From: Bacteroidia bacterium
GTDB lineage: Bacteria > Bacteroidota > Bacteroidia > M30B66
Direction: 5' to 3'
DNA length: 64,000 nucleotides
NCBI GenBank assembly: GCA_018401705.1
Contig: JAGYKL010000014.1
Span: forward strand, 30,542 to 94,541
Below, piece by piece: positions 1 to 9,229 of the stretch (position 1 is the stretch's first letter; every line of letters begins with the position of its first letter). Below the pieces are notes generated by a model. That model was not told the origin of the DNA. It worked only from the letters and a program-made list of their open reading frames with translations, and ran no database searches. The position numbers and the translations under genes were made by a program.

Positions 1-62
1 TATACACCATCAAAAAACAATAACTCTTTGAATCCCTTGGCTTTAAGCCATGAAGCAGCCAT
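1..62 (-). CDS. possible 5' end of a divergent gene leaving the window
   Basis: On the minus strand an open frame runs from about position 110 to the left edge. It could start at the ATG at 62-60, giving MAASWLKAKGFKELLFFDGV. The composition looks protein-like (amphipathic helix, then a hydrophobic strand), and the frame is open for about 35 codons including upstream sense codons. A TGA lies just upstream near 113. Too little is visible to name a family; a rhodanese-like fold is only a guess. It would be transcribed divergently from dnaE. It may equally be chance. Confidence 0.22.
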   Translation of the reverse strand, partial: MAASWLKAKGFKELLFFDGV

Positions 63-260
63 ATCACATTTATTTTCAGACAATTGCAAGATCTTATTTG
101 TAAGAATTCATTTCGGTTTACACTTGAAATAATAGATAAACTATCTAGTAAAATTTAAAAATAGAGTTTATTCATGACCTAAGCACTGATTAACAAAGAC
201 TTCATTATTGATTAACCAAGAGTGTTCAAAACTCTTCAGAAGTCCAAATTGCTTTTTCAT

Positions 261-268
261 CATCTTTG
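261..268 (+). promoter_or_regulatory. near-consensus -7 box of dnaE
   Basis: CATCTTTG matches the Bacteroidota -7 consensus TANNTTTG at seven of eight positions and ends 4 nt before the ATG at 273. This spacing recurs in front of several other genes of the window and predicts an almost leaderless transcript. No clear -33 TTTG box is visible. Confidence 0.35.
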
Positions 269-272
269 TGAT

Positions 273-3200
273 ATGCCTGTTTTTTCACATTTACACGTCC
301 ACACACAATTTTCATTGCTCGATGGAGCAGCTGATATCAAGAAGCTTTACAAGAAAGCCATTGAAGATAAAATGCCAGCTATTGCTATAACTGATCATGG
401 CAATATGTTTGGGGCGTTTGCCTTTGTAGCAGAAGCTTATAAAAACAAGGGCAGTGATGGCAAACCATTGGTAAAACCAATTGTAGGATGTGAGTTTTAC
501 ATGGTAGCTGATAGGCATAAGAAGACGTTTTCTAGAGACGATCGTGATGTTAGATTTCATCAATTGCTTCTGGCTAAGAATGAAACAGGTTATAAAAATC
601 TGATTAAATTATGCTCACTTGGATATCTTGAAGGACTTTACAGTAAATATCCAAGAATTGACAAAGAGCTAATTCTAAAACATCACGATGGCTTAATTGC
701 AACAACTTGCTGCTTGGGAGCAGAAATCCCACGTGCCATTATTAAGTATGGACCAGAAAAAGCTGAGGAGCTTTTTAAGTGGTGGCTGGATTTGTTTGGT
801 GAAGATTATTACATTGAGCTACAGCGCCACCATATACCTGAGCAAGAGGAAGTTAACAACATTCTGCTAGGCTGGTCTAAAAAGTACAATGTTAAAGTTA
901 TTGCCACTAACGATTCTCACTACATTGACCAGGAAAATTCAAATGCACATGATATTCTTCTGTGTATAAACACAGGAGCAAAGCAAAGTACACCAACCAA
1001 TAAAGAGTTTAATGATGAGGAAGGCGCTGCCAAAGGGACAAGGTTTGCATTCTATAACGACCAGTTCTATTTTAAGAAGCAGGCAGAAATGAATAAGCTT
1101 TTTGCCGACATTCCAGAGGCAATAGATTATACCAATGAGATTGTAGACAAGGTTGACTTGCTAAGTCTCAATAAAAGCATTGCGCTTCCAAACTTCCCCT
1201 TCCCTGCTGAGTTCCACACTGAGATGGAATATTTGAGGCATTTAACCATGCAAGGTGCTTACGAGCGCTATGGCACTCTTGATGCTAAATCAGAAGAAAG
1301 GTTGAATTTTGAGTTGGGAGTAATTGAAAGAATGGGATTTGCTGGCTACTTTCTCATTGTAGCAGATTTCATTAAGGCTGGAAGAGATTTGGGAGTATTT
1401 ATTGGTCCCGGCCGAGGTTCTGCAGCAGGCTCGGCTGTGGCATATTGCATTGGGATAACGAATATTGACCCCATTAAATACGACTTGCTATTTGAGCGTT
1501 TTCTAAATCCTGAGAGAGCGTCAATGCCCGATATCGACACTGATTTTGATGATGAAGGCAGACAGAAAGTAATTGACTACGTTGTTGAGAAATATGGTAA
1601 AAATCAAGTAGCTCAAATTATAACCTACGGTTCGATGGCGGCGAAATCTTCCATCAAAGACGTTGCGCGAGTGATGGACCTGGATTTGAACGAGTCGAAC
1701 ATGTTAGCCAAACTTGTCCCTGATAAGCCCGGAACAGTTTTAAACCGAGTTGTTCTGGCTCCTCTTGATGGAAAAGGAAGTTTGAAAGAAAAAGAAGGGT
1801 ATAATAGCGACGACATGGAGAATATCAAAAAGCTCCGTGAGATTTATGAAAATAAGAACTCCCTTCATAGTCAAGTTATTAAGGAAGCTTTAACTCTTGA
1901 AGGTTCTGTTAGAAATGTTGGAGTTCACGCAGCAGGAATCATCATTGCACCAACTGATTTAACCGATTTAATCCCAGTAGCGCTTTCAAAAGATTCAGAA
2001 CTATTAGTCACTCAATTCGAAGGTAAAGTAATTGAAGATGCAGGAGTTATCAAGATGGACTTTCTTGGTCTTAAAACCTTGACTATCATCAGAGATGCGC
2101 TTCAAATGATTAAGGAAAATCATGGAGTTGATATCGAAATTGATAATATTCCATTAGATGATGCAAAGACTTTTGAGTTGTATCAAAGAGCCGAAACTAA
2201 CGGAACGTTCCAGTTTGAAAGTGCTGGAATGCAAAAGCATTTGAGAGACTTAAAGCCCGATAAGTTTGAAGATTTAATTGCCATGAATGCATTGTACCGC
2301 CCCGGTCCAATGGATTACATTCCAAATTTCATTAAAAGGAAACATGGGCTTGAGGCAGTAAGTTATGACCTTCCAGAATTAGAAGAATACCTCAAGGAAA
2401 CTTATGGCATTACAGTATACCAAGAACAGGTGATGCTTCTTTCTCAAAAGATTGGTGGCTTTTCTAAAGGTCAAGCCGACAAGCTTAGAAAGGCAATGGG
2501 TAAAAAAGACAGAAAAACTCTAGATGAATTAAAACCTAAGTTTATTGCTGGAGCTACTGAAAAGGGACTTGATGCTAAAAAGCTTGAGAAAATCTGGACC
2601 GATTGGGAAGCGTTTGCATCATATGCATTCAACAAATCACATTCGACTTGTTATGCTTTTGTGGCTTATCAAACAGCTTATTTAAAAGCGCATTATCCTG
2701 CCGAGTTTATGGCAGCAAACCTTACAAATAACTTAAGCTCTATGGATAAGATTACATTCTTTATGGAAGAGTGTAAAAGAATGGGCATTGAGGTATTGGG
2801 ACCTGAGGTAAATGAATCTAAACTTAAATTTTCAGTTAATAAGATAGGTCAAGTAAGATTTGGCTTAGCTGCAATTAAGGGTGTTGGTGAAAGTGCAGTA
2901 GACGCTATCATCGAAGAGAGGAAAGCGAATGGTAATTATACCGACATTTATGATTTTGTGAAGCGGGTTAATTTAAGAGCTGTAAACAAGAGAACCATTG
3001 AAAGTTTAGCATTAGCAGGTGCTTTTGATAATCTTGAAATCAGCGATAGATCTATTTTCTTCCATTCAGAAGGAATGGGAAAACCTTCCTTTTTGGATGT
3101 CCTAGTTAAATTCGGACAAAGCATTCAAGAAGGAAAAGAAAGTGCGCAAAGCAGTTTATTTGGTGACCAAGCTGAAGAAATTGAAATTCCGCCACCAGCA

Positions 3201-3869
3201 ATTCCTAACTCTGAGAAGTGGCATATTTTGGAAGCACTTGAAAAAGAAAGAGAAGTTGTAGGAATCTACATTTCGGGTCACCCACTCGACGATTACAAAA
3301 TGGAGATAAACAATTTCAAATTTGTTAGCCTAAATCAGTTTCATGATTTGAAGCAATTGCAAAATGGCACTGATCAAAAAAGTGGTGGAATTATAACTTC
3401 TGCAGCTCATAAGATGGGCAAAACCGGAAAGCCTTATGGATCTTTCACTATCGAAGACTTTAGCGGGAGCTACGAGTTTAGGATTTTTACCGAAACCTAT
3501 CTTAAATGCAAGCATTTTCTTGAAAAAGGGAACATTGTTTACTTCAACTGGAAGGTTCAAGGCAGGTTTCACAACGAAAATGACTTAGAAGTCAAAATTG
3601 GCAAAATGGCATTACTATCAGAGCTAAAGGAAGCATACTCAATGCTAACTATGCTTATAACTGAAAGTCATGTGGATGATGTTTTTGTAAAAAACCTCAC
3701 TGAGATTATTAAGGCAAATCCTGGAAAGTGTAAATTAAAAATCAGGATTGAATCGGCAGACCCTACATTAAGTATTAATTTGATTTCTTCAAATGTTCGT
3801 GTTGATACAAATCCCCAATTCCTCAGAGATATTGAGAGGATGATTGGCAAGTCGTATTTTCTTAATTGA
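273..3869 (+). CDS. dnaE: DNA polymerase III subunit alpha
   Basis: Replicative C-family DNA polymerase, the catalytic subunit of the chromosomal replicase, 1198 residues, a normal length for DnaE. An N-terminal PHP domain opens with HLHVHTQFS (metal-type histidines H6, H8, H10). The palm carries PDIDTDF, with the catalytic aspartates at D420 and D422, and the third expected acidic residue D596 in IKMDFLGLKTL. The finger and beta-binding regions and a C-terminal OB-fold follow. I chose the ATG at 273 rather than the upstream in-frame ATG at 222 because DnaE proteins characteristically begin only a few residues before the first PHP strand, and because a promoter-like box ends 4 nt before 273. 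It stands alone here, and the next gene is on the opposite strand. Identification is certain; the exact start is likely. Confidence 0.97.
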   Translation: MPVFSHLHVHTQFSLLDGAADIKKLYKKAIEDKMPAIAITDHGNMFGAFAFVAEAYKNKGSDGKPLVKPIVGCEFYMVADRHKKTFSRDDRDVRFHQLLLAKNETGYKNLIKLCSLGYLEGLYSKYPRIDKELILKHHDGLIATTCCLGAEIPRAIIKYGPEKAEELFKWWLDLFGEDYYIELQRHHIPEQEEVNNILLGWSKKYNVKVIATNDSHYIDQENSNAHDILLCINTGAKQSTPTNKEFNDEEGAAKGTRFAFYNDQFYFKKQAEMNKLFADIPEAIDYTNEIVDKVDLLSLNKSIALPNFPFPAEFHTEMEYLRHLTMQGAYERYGTLDAKSEERLNFELGVIERMGFAGYFLIVADFIKAGRDLGVFIGPGRGSAAGSAVAYCIGITNIDPIKYDLLFERFLNPERASMPDIDTDFDDEGRQKVIDYVVEKYGKNQVAQIITYGSMAAKSSIKDVARVMDLDLNESNMLAKLVPDKPGTVLNRVVLAPLDGKGSLKEKEGYNSDDMENIKKLREIYENKNSLHSQVIKEALTLEGSVRNVGVHAAGIIIAPTDLTDLIPVALSKDSELLVTQFEGKVIEDAGVIKMDFLGLKTLTIIRDALQMIKENHGVDIEIDNIPLDDAKTFELYQRAETNGTFQFESAGMQKHLRDLKPDKFEDLIAMNALYRPGPMDYIPNFIKRKHGLEAVSYDLPELEEYLKETYGITVYQEQVMLLSQKIGGFSKGQADKLRKAMGKKDRKTLDELKPKFIAGATEKGLDAKKLEKIWTDWEAFASYAFNKSHSTCYAFVAYQTAYLKAHYPAEFMAANLTNNLSSMDKITFFMEECKRMGIEVLGPEVNESKLKFSVNKIGQVRFGLAAIKGVGESAVDAIIEERKANGNYTDIYDFVKRVNLRAVNKRTIESLALAGAFDNLEISDRSIFFHSEGMGKPSFLDVLVKFGQSIQEGKESAQSSLFGDQAEEIEIPPPAIPNSEKWHILEALEKEREVVGIYISGHPLDDYKMEINNFKFVSLNQFHDLKQLQNGTDQKSGGIITSAAHKMGKTGKPYGSFTIEDFSGSYEFRIFTETYLKCKHFLEKGNIVYFNWKVQGRFHNENDLEVKIGKMALLSELKEAYSMLTMLITESHVDDVFVKNLTEIIKANPGKCKLKIRIESADPTLSINLISSNVRVDTNPQFLRDIERMIGKSYFLN

Positions 3870-3913
3870 GTTATTCAAATTACATCAAGGCAGAATAGAA
3901 TACTATTGAGCTG

Positions 3914-4345
3914 TTAGATTTTGATTTTTTCTGGGATACAATTATCAAAGAATTTAATGATCCGTTCAAGTCCATACCCAAAAAGGGCCCAAAGCGGAAA
4001 GTAATCAAATCTGATATAACCCATTAAATGAAGGCCCGTTTTATATTCCCATGGACAACTGCCTGTGATTAGGTCCAGAATTGCGCCTGCGATAAATTCA
4101 ACAAGTAAAATTCCAATGCCATAAGCAATAAGCCTTAAGGCTAAATGATAATTCTTCACCATTCTCATCAAAATGGGAAATAACAGAGAAGCCGATCCAT
4201 AAATGGGGAACATCCAAATGTATGAATGTCCTTCTAAGGCCCAATTTGTTTCTTCTGAAGCAATATTTATGTTAACTGCTGTGAAGAAGATTTCGGTGGT
4301 AACACCAATACAACCTAACAATAAAAACATGATTATCCTTTTCAT
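3914..4345 (-). CDS. TMEM229/CmpB-like (putative ABC-transporter permease family) membrane protein
   Basis: About 143 residues with four probable membrane helices: an N-terminal helix (MKRIIMFLLLGCIGV), a second after GHSYIWMFPIYGSASLLFPIL, a third around IAYGIGILLVEFIAGAIL and a fourth near the C-terminus. The motifs GHSYIWMFPIYGSA and CPWEYKTGLHLMGYIRFDYFPLWALFGYGLE, split by a loop, resemble the CmpB/TMEM229 family, whose function is poorly known. I chose the ATG at 4345, preceded by AGGAAG about 5 nt away, because it puts the hydrophobic helix at the N-terminus. An in-frame ATG at 4399 would add 18 polar residues. It is transcribed convergently toward dnaE. The family assignment is from motif memory, not a search. 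Confidence 0.7.
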   Translation of the reverse strand: MKRIIMFLLLGCIGVTTEIFFTAVNINIASEETNWALEGHSYIWMFPIYGSASLLFPILMRMVKNYHLALRLIAYGIGILLVEFIAGAILDLITGSCPWEYKTGLHLMGYIRFDYFPLWALFGYGLERIIKFFDNCIPEKIKI

Positions 4346-4502
4346 AAGTCTTCCTATTGGGATCTGAAATTCAATATCAACATATGTTAATAATTGCAAA
4401 AAACGAGATTTCTTATTTTTAAAACACTAACTTTCTTCTCGTTAATGGAATGCTTAATAAAATCAACGTTCCTTTATTTTAAACCTTTTAATTACTACAA
4501 TT

Positions 4503-4910
4503 ATGAATCAAAAAATCGGAATTTGGATTGATCAATCCAAGGCTTCATTAGTTTCTGTAATAGAAAAAGATGCATCAATGAGAACTATCCCATCTCAAAT
4601 TTCAATGAAAATTAGAGAAGACGGTGAAGGTAAAGATTTCGGAAGGTTTGGCCATCAATACTTAGATCAACAAAAGAAAGTTGAGAATAAACGTATGCAG
4701 CAGAAGCATGATTTCATAAAGAATGTGCTTGAGGAGCTTAAAGATGCTCAAGAATTCGTTGTTCTTGGTCCAGCAGAAATGAAAACAGAATTAAGGAAAA
4801 CAATTGAGAAGGATAAAAACTTGCTATCTAAATTAAAATCGGTAGAAAACGCAGAAAAAATGACTGACAATCAGCTAGTAGCTTGGGTCAAGGACTATTT
4901 TAAGGAATAA
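4503..4910 (+). CDS. small eRF1-like / bacterial release-factor-like (baeRF) protein
   Basis: A 135-residue soluble, highly charged protein. The N-terminus (KIGIWIDQSKASLVSV) is a hydrophobic beta-hairpin; the centre is a polar, Lys- and Gln-rich helical segment; the C-terminal half contains EFVVLGPAEMKTELRKTI, which resembles the core strand and GPxExK turn of eRF1 domain-2/Vms1-like proteins found in bacteria. Such proteins are proposed to act on stalled ribosomes, but this is inference. It is monocistronic: an A/T-rich leader precedes it and a clear intrinsic terminator follows 18 bp after the stop. I recognise the general family, not an orthologue. Confidence 0.7.
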   Translation: MNQKIGIWIDQSKASLVSVIEKDASMRTIPSQISMKIREDGEGKDFGRFGHQYLDQQKKVENKRMQQKHDFIKNVLEELKDAQEFVVLGPAEMKTELRKTIEKDKNLLSKLKSVENAEKMTDNQLVAWVKDYFKE

Positions 4911-4927
4911 AATTATTTCAATTAACA

Positions 4928-4962
4928 TAAAAAGCATTCTCAATTTATGAGGATGCTTTTTT
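4928..4962 (+). terminator. intrinsic terminator of the small eRF1-like gene
   Basis: An imperfect inverted repeat (AAAAAGCATTCTCA paired with TGAGGATGCTTTTTT, one G-T pair) with a short AT loop ends in a T-run. It lies 18 bp after the stop codon at 4910. Confidence 0.8.
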
Positions 4963-5052
4963 CATTTATAGACCTGAACAAAATGTAAATTCAAAGAAAT
5001 GATCATTTTAATTCGGCCGAATAAAATAAAATTATATCAAGCTTTTGTTATT

Positions 5053-5060
5053 TAAATTTG
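5053..5060 (+). promoter_or_regulatory. -7 box upstream of the RluA-family gene
   Basis: TAAATTTG is a full match to TANNTTTG and ends 25 nt before the ATG at 5086. No good -33 TTTG lies at the usual 19-bp spacing, so this is a moderate call. Confidence 0.35.
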
Positions 5061-5085
5061 CGTTGGCTAGACCTAAACAGGAAAA

Positions 5086-6771
5086 ATGCAAAGTGCTCAT
5101 AATATAGAAAAGTATATTCACAGGTTTAGTAAGCCAATAGAAACAGCACTTCTAAATAAAAAACTAAACAGTCCTTTTAATTACACTCCTGATTCGCTTG
5201 CATTAGCAGCTGTTGAACAAGTTCAAGAATATCTCGAAAGACAAAACGATTGGCTTCATGACTTCGGCTTAGCAGAACCTAAAGCTAGTTCAATGGGAAA
5301 GATGTTTGGGGTCTTAGTTGTCTTAGACGAAAATAATGTTCCTGGCTTTTTGGCAGCATTCTCTGGTAAGCTAGCCGGAAAAGTAAAACTGGGAAATTTT
5401 GTTCCTCCCATTTATGATATGCTAGATGAAGATGGCTTTTATAGAAAAGGTGAAGAAATGCTTAATCAACTCAATTTAAAAATTGAGGAATTGGAAAATG
5501 ATTCTAACCTACTAAAGTTTAAGCTTGAACATAAAGCATTAATCTCATCTGCTGAAGAAGAAATTGAAAAAGTAAAGAATGACTTTAAATCTTCAAAAAT
5601 CAAAAGAAAAGAGCAAAGAGATAATTTGACTGATGTTTTAAGTGATGAACAGAAACAAGAAATACTTGAAAATCTTAATAATCAAAGTAGAGAAGCACAT
5701 CGGATTTACAAAAGACTTACTGCTCATTGGAAAGAAGAGATTAGAAAGCATAGAAAGCTTTACGATGCAGCTTCGGATGAAATTAATAATTTAAAGCAAA
5801 TTAGAAGAGAAAAGTCAATATCACTGCAAGACGAACTGTTTTCTCAGTATCATTTTGTAAATTCTCAACTTGAGCAAAAGGGAGTGTTTGAACTATTTCA
5901 ACATGTGGAAAAACCTCCTTCAGGAGCAGGTGATTGTACAGCTCCTAAATTATTTCAATTTGCATTTCAAAATAAATTACGCCCCCTGAGTGTTGCAGAG
6001 TTCTGGTGGGGTAAATCTCCAAGTTCTGAAATCAGAAAACACAAGAATTTCTATCCTGCCTGCAAAGGCAAATGCGAACCTATTTTAAACCACATGCTTC
6101 AGGGCTTCGATTTAGTAAAACCCTCGAAACTTCCTCAAAAAAGTGAAGACGTTTCTTTGGAAATAATTTTCGAAGACGAAAATATTCTTGTTATAAACAA
6201 ACCTGAAAACCTCCTCTCAGTTCCAGGAAAAATCGTAGCTGATTCTGTGTACTCGATTTTAAAAGAGAAATACCCCTACTCTACTGGACCTTTACTTGTG
6301 CACCGACTTGATATGGCTACCTCTGGCATTCTGCTTATTGCCAAATCAATGGAAATCTATCAATTGTTGCAACAGCAATTCATCAACCGACAGGTTAAAA
6401 AATCATATGTAGCTGTTCTCGACGGAAGAATCAAAGACTCCAAAGGCGAAATTAATCTTCCTTTAAAGGTCGATCATTACGACAGGCCAAGGCAGATGGT
6501 AGATTTTGAACATGGAAAACAGGCAATCACCAAATGGGAATTAATTGAGCAAGTTGGAAACTCAGCTCGAATCAGATTTTTTCCAATAACGGGAAGGACT
6601 CATCAATTAAGAGTACACGCTGCTCATCATCTAGGACTAAACACCCCAATAAAAGGAGATGACATTTATGGTCATGAAGCAAGTCGTTTGCATTTACATG
6701 CCGAGAGCTTAGAAATTATCCACCCGGTAACGGGTGAACATCTTACTTACTATTCGCATTGCCCTTTCTAG
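5086..6771 (+). CDS. RluA-family pseudouridine synthase with long N-terminal extension
   Basis: 561 residues. The C-terminal part (about 355-561) is an RluA-type RNA pseudouridine synthase: VINKPENLLSVPG opens it, HRLDMATSGILL carries the catalytic aspartate D409, and TGRTHQLRVH is the conserved strand near the C-terminus. It should isomerise uridines in rRNA or tRNA; the exact site cannot be told. The first 350 residues are not a normal S4 domain. They contain a compact N-terminal region ending near 'VPPIYDML', a long Lys/Glu-rich coiled coil (roughly 125-265) and a Cys-containing segment (GDCTAPKLFQFAF, ACKGKC). Pseudouridine synthases with such extensions occur in Bacteroidota and gammaproteobacteria. 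Monocistronic by position. The synthase assignment is firm; the role of the extension is unknown. Confidence 0.92.
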   Translation: MQSAHNIEKYIHRFSKPIETALLNKKLNSPFNYTPDSLALAAVEQVQEYLERQNDWLHDFGLAEPKASSMGKMFGVLVVLDENNVPGFLAAFSGKLAGKVKLGNFVPPIYDMLDEDGFYRKGEEMLNQLNLKIEELENDSNLLKFKLEHKALISSAEEEIEKVKNDFKSSKIKRKEQRDNLTDVLSDEQKQEILENLNNQSREAHRIYKRLTAHWKEEIRKHRKLYDAASDEINNLKQIRREKSISLQDELFSQYHFVNSQLEQKGVFELFQHVEKPPSGAGDCTAPKLFQFAFQNKLRPLSVAEFWWGKSPSSEIRKHKNFYPACKGKCEPILNHMLQGFDLVKPSKLPQKSEDVSLEIIFEDENILVINKPENLLSVPGKIVADSVYSILKEKYPYSTGPLLVHRLDMATSGILLIAKSMEIYQLLQQQFINRQVKKSYVAVLDGRIKDSKGEINLPLKVDHYDRPRQMVDFEHGKQAITKWELIEQVGNSARIRFFPITGRTHQLRVHAAHHLGLNTPIKGDDIYGHEASRLHLHAESLEIIHPVTGEHLTYYSHCPF

Positions 6772-6879
6772 AAAAGTATCTTTTCATCATGATTTGAAGG
6801 GACGGTTAATTTCACTTACATCAGGCTTATAATACAAAATTGAAATTATATTGTATTTTCAACCAATTAAAGTCTATGT

Positions 6880-8808
6880 ATGAAAAAGTTATTCCTTGTT
6901 ATTATTGTATTTATTCAGGTATTAAATTCTCAAGCTCAAACTGACTACAATAGTGATTCATTGTGGAATATTTGGCAGGATAAAAGCCAACAGGATTCGA
7001 CGCGCTCAATGTCGCTGCTGCTTTATACAGCTAACGAATATCTATTCTCTGATCCTGACTCCGCATTAATCTTTTTAGACATGGTCGAAGATTTATCTGA
7101 GGATATTTCTTTTGACAGAGGTTTATCACGTTCATTAAAATACAAAGGTGTAGCATACTTTATTCTAAGCGATTACTCTAAGGCACTGGATTATAGCCTT
7201 CAGGCTTACAAGATTTTTGAAAAACATAATGAAGAAAGAGAAATGGCATCTGTATCTTCTAACATAGGAGCTATGTATGCCACAACAGGTTTACGGATAA
7301 AAGCACTCGAAGCTTTTGAAAAAAGCCTAAAATTATCGCAAGCCATAAACTCAGCTGATGGTATTGCAACAGCTTCTGACAATATAGCCTCACTTTATTT
7401 TCAACAAGGCAATTATGAAGCGGCTTTAAAGGGATATCAGCAAGCTTATGAAGTTTACAAAGATGACCCTGAAAGTCAAAATGTTGCAGTAACACTTAAC
7501 AATATAGCAAATGTTTATTCTCAACAAGAGAACTATGCTGATGCAATAACTTATTATAAAAACAGTATCGAGTTGCACACAAAAAACCAAGATTTAAGAG
7601 GATTAATTTATCCTTTAAGAGGCTTAGGTGTAGCATACCAAGGTGAAGGCAAATTTGAGGATGCCTTATTTTACCTTAAACGAAGTTTAGAAGTAAGTGA
7701 AGAAGTTAAATATCAGAATGGAGTAAGCGTAGCACTGCATGATATAGGTGCGTTATATTATGATCAAAAAAAATTCAAAGATGCAATCAACTACTGTCAC
7801 AAAGCTTACAAGCTTTCTCAAGAAATAGGAGACTTGAATAATGAGTCAAGTTCTTGCGACTGTTTATATAAATCATATAAAGGAGATGGCAATGCAACTA
7901 AAGCCCTTGAATATCATGAAAAGCATTCGATACTACTTGATTCAATAAATGAAAACTCAACTGCAATGAAATTACAGGAAGTTGAATTTTCAAAAGAAAT
8001 CTATGCCGATAGCTTGTCTTATGCCAAGAAAGAAGCTATAAAGGATATTGAGATTTTAAAACAAGGTGCTGAACTTTCCAAGCAAAGAGTTGCACTTGGA
8101 GCTACTGGCGGCGGCATAATATTGCTTATATCGCTGATTTATTCTGTAAGAAAAGGCAAGAAACGCTCTGATGAATTGCTTCATAATATTCTTCCTGAAG
8201 AGGTTGCCACTGAACTCAAGCAAAATGGAAAAGTAGGTTCTAAACGAATAGACCATGTAACAGTACTTTTCACTGATTTTAAAGGGTTTACTGCTATGGC
8301 CGAAAATATGAGTGCCAATGATTTAGTAGAAGATCTAAATGTTTGTTTCTCTGAATTTGATAGAATTATGGAAAAATATGGAATTGAGAAAATCAAGACC
8401 ATTGGAGATTCATACATGGCAGCAGGGGGCTTACCTGTTCCTAACTCGACTCATGCAATGGATGTAGTAAATGCTGCCTTTGAATTGGTCGAATTTGTCA
8501 GATTAGGAAAAGAAAAGAAAATAGCTAGTAACCAGCCTTTCTTTGAAATACGTGTAGGAGTGCATACAGGTCCTGTTGTTGCAGGAATTGTTGGAGTTAA
8601 AAAATTCCAATATGACATTTGGGGTGACACTGTTAACACAGCCAGTCGTATGGAATCTTCAGGCGAGGTTGGAAAAGTAAACATTAGCCAAACTACATAC
8701 GAGCTTATAAATGAGTCGCCCAATCTAGTTTTTGAAAACAGAGGTGAGATTCAAGCTAAAGGAAAAGGTGAAATGCAAATGTATTTTGTAGAGAAGAAAA
8801 GCGCTTAA
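6880..8808 (+). CDS. TPR-repeat membrane receptor with class III adenylyl cyclase domain
   Basis: 642 residues. Signal peptide (about 1-19, ending SQA-Q), then a periplasmic solenoid of tetratricopeptide repeats (about 50-390, e.g. ALDYSLQAYKIFEKHNEE), a single membrane helix (about 405-425), a short linker and a cytoplasmic class III nucleotide cyclase domain (about 455-640). The metal aspartates are D466 (VLFTDFKGF) and D510 (KTIGDSYMA). The base-selecting residues are K506 and D579 (QYDIWGDTVN), the adenylyl rather than guanylyl pattern. N586 and R590 in NTASRM are the transition-state residues. All catalytic positions are intact, so it should make cAMP. In Bacteroidota this TPR-TM-cyclase layout is common, but its ligands are unknown. 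Monocistronic; it is followed by 420 bp without a gene. Confidence 0.93.
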   Translation: MKKLFLVIIVFIQVLNSQAQTDYNSDSLWNIWQDKSQQDSTRSMSLLLYTANEYLFSDPDSALIFLDMVEDLSEDISFDRGLSRSLKYKGVAYFILSDYSKALDYSLQAYKIFEKHNEEREMASVSSNIGAMYATTGLRIKALEAFEKSLKLSQAINSADGIATASDNIASLYFQQGNYEAALKGYQQAYEVYKDDPESQNVAVTLNNIANVYSQQENYADAITYYKNSIELHTKNQDLRGLIYPLRGLGVAYQGEGKFEDALFYLKRSLEVSEEVKYQNGVSVALHDIGALYYDQKKFKDAINYCHKAYKLSQEIGDLNNESSSCDCLYKSYKGDGNATKALEYHEKHSILLDSINENSTAMKLQEVEFSKEIYADSLSYAKKEAIKDIEILKQGAELSKQRVALGATGGGIILLISLIYSVRKGKKRSDELLHNILPEEVATELKQNGKVGSKRIDHVTVLFTDFKGFTAMAENMSANDLVEDLNVCFSEFDRIMEKYGIEKIKTIGDSYMAAGGLPVPNSTHAMDVVNAAFELVEFVRLGKEKKIASNQPFFEIRVGVHTGPVVAGIVGVKKFQYDIWGDTVNTASRMESSGEVGKVNISQTTYELINESPNLVFENRGEIQAKGKGEMQMYFVEKKSA

Positions 8809-9229
8809 GAACTTAGCTACGAACTATTACATCGCATAAACGCTGCATTATTAATTCGTGCTCTTTGTTACGAATCCTAATAAATCGAAACTGATTTGTT
8901 CAAATCAATTTTGAAAGAAGCTTCCGATGGAAAGACTAAAATGCAACTTGGCACCCATTCAATTATGCGATTTAAACTATTGACCTAAAATGTAATCTTT
9001 TTGAAACAATTAATTAAACTAAAGTATAGCAAGCTGATACTCACAATCATGTATCAGATTTACTAATCTGAAACAAACTTTTCAATAGGATAAATTTCCA
9101 AAAGCACTGCTTTTATTAATAAAAGAGCAGGTGCGGTTTCAATTGTAAATTGCTGTGTGTAAGTTTCCAAAAATCTTAGTGTTAAATTATTTACATTAAC
9201 ACCTTACAAATCCACATACAATTAAATCA
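8809..9229. other. intergenic region without recognisable gene
   Basis: About 420 bp of A/T-rich sequence between the cyclase and the subtilase. I find no open frame with coding character, no RNA gene and no strong terminator. It probably holds the subtilase promoter, but no full TANNTTTG box is evident near 9230. Confidence 0.5.

Noticed and set aside
222..272. Upstream ATG of dnaE adding 17 residues
   Set aside because: The extra residues precede the canonical MPxFSHLHVHT start of the PHP domain, and the promoter-like box would fall inside the coding region.
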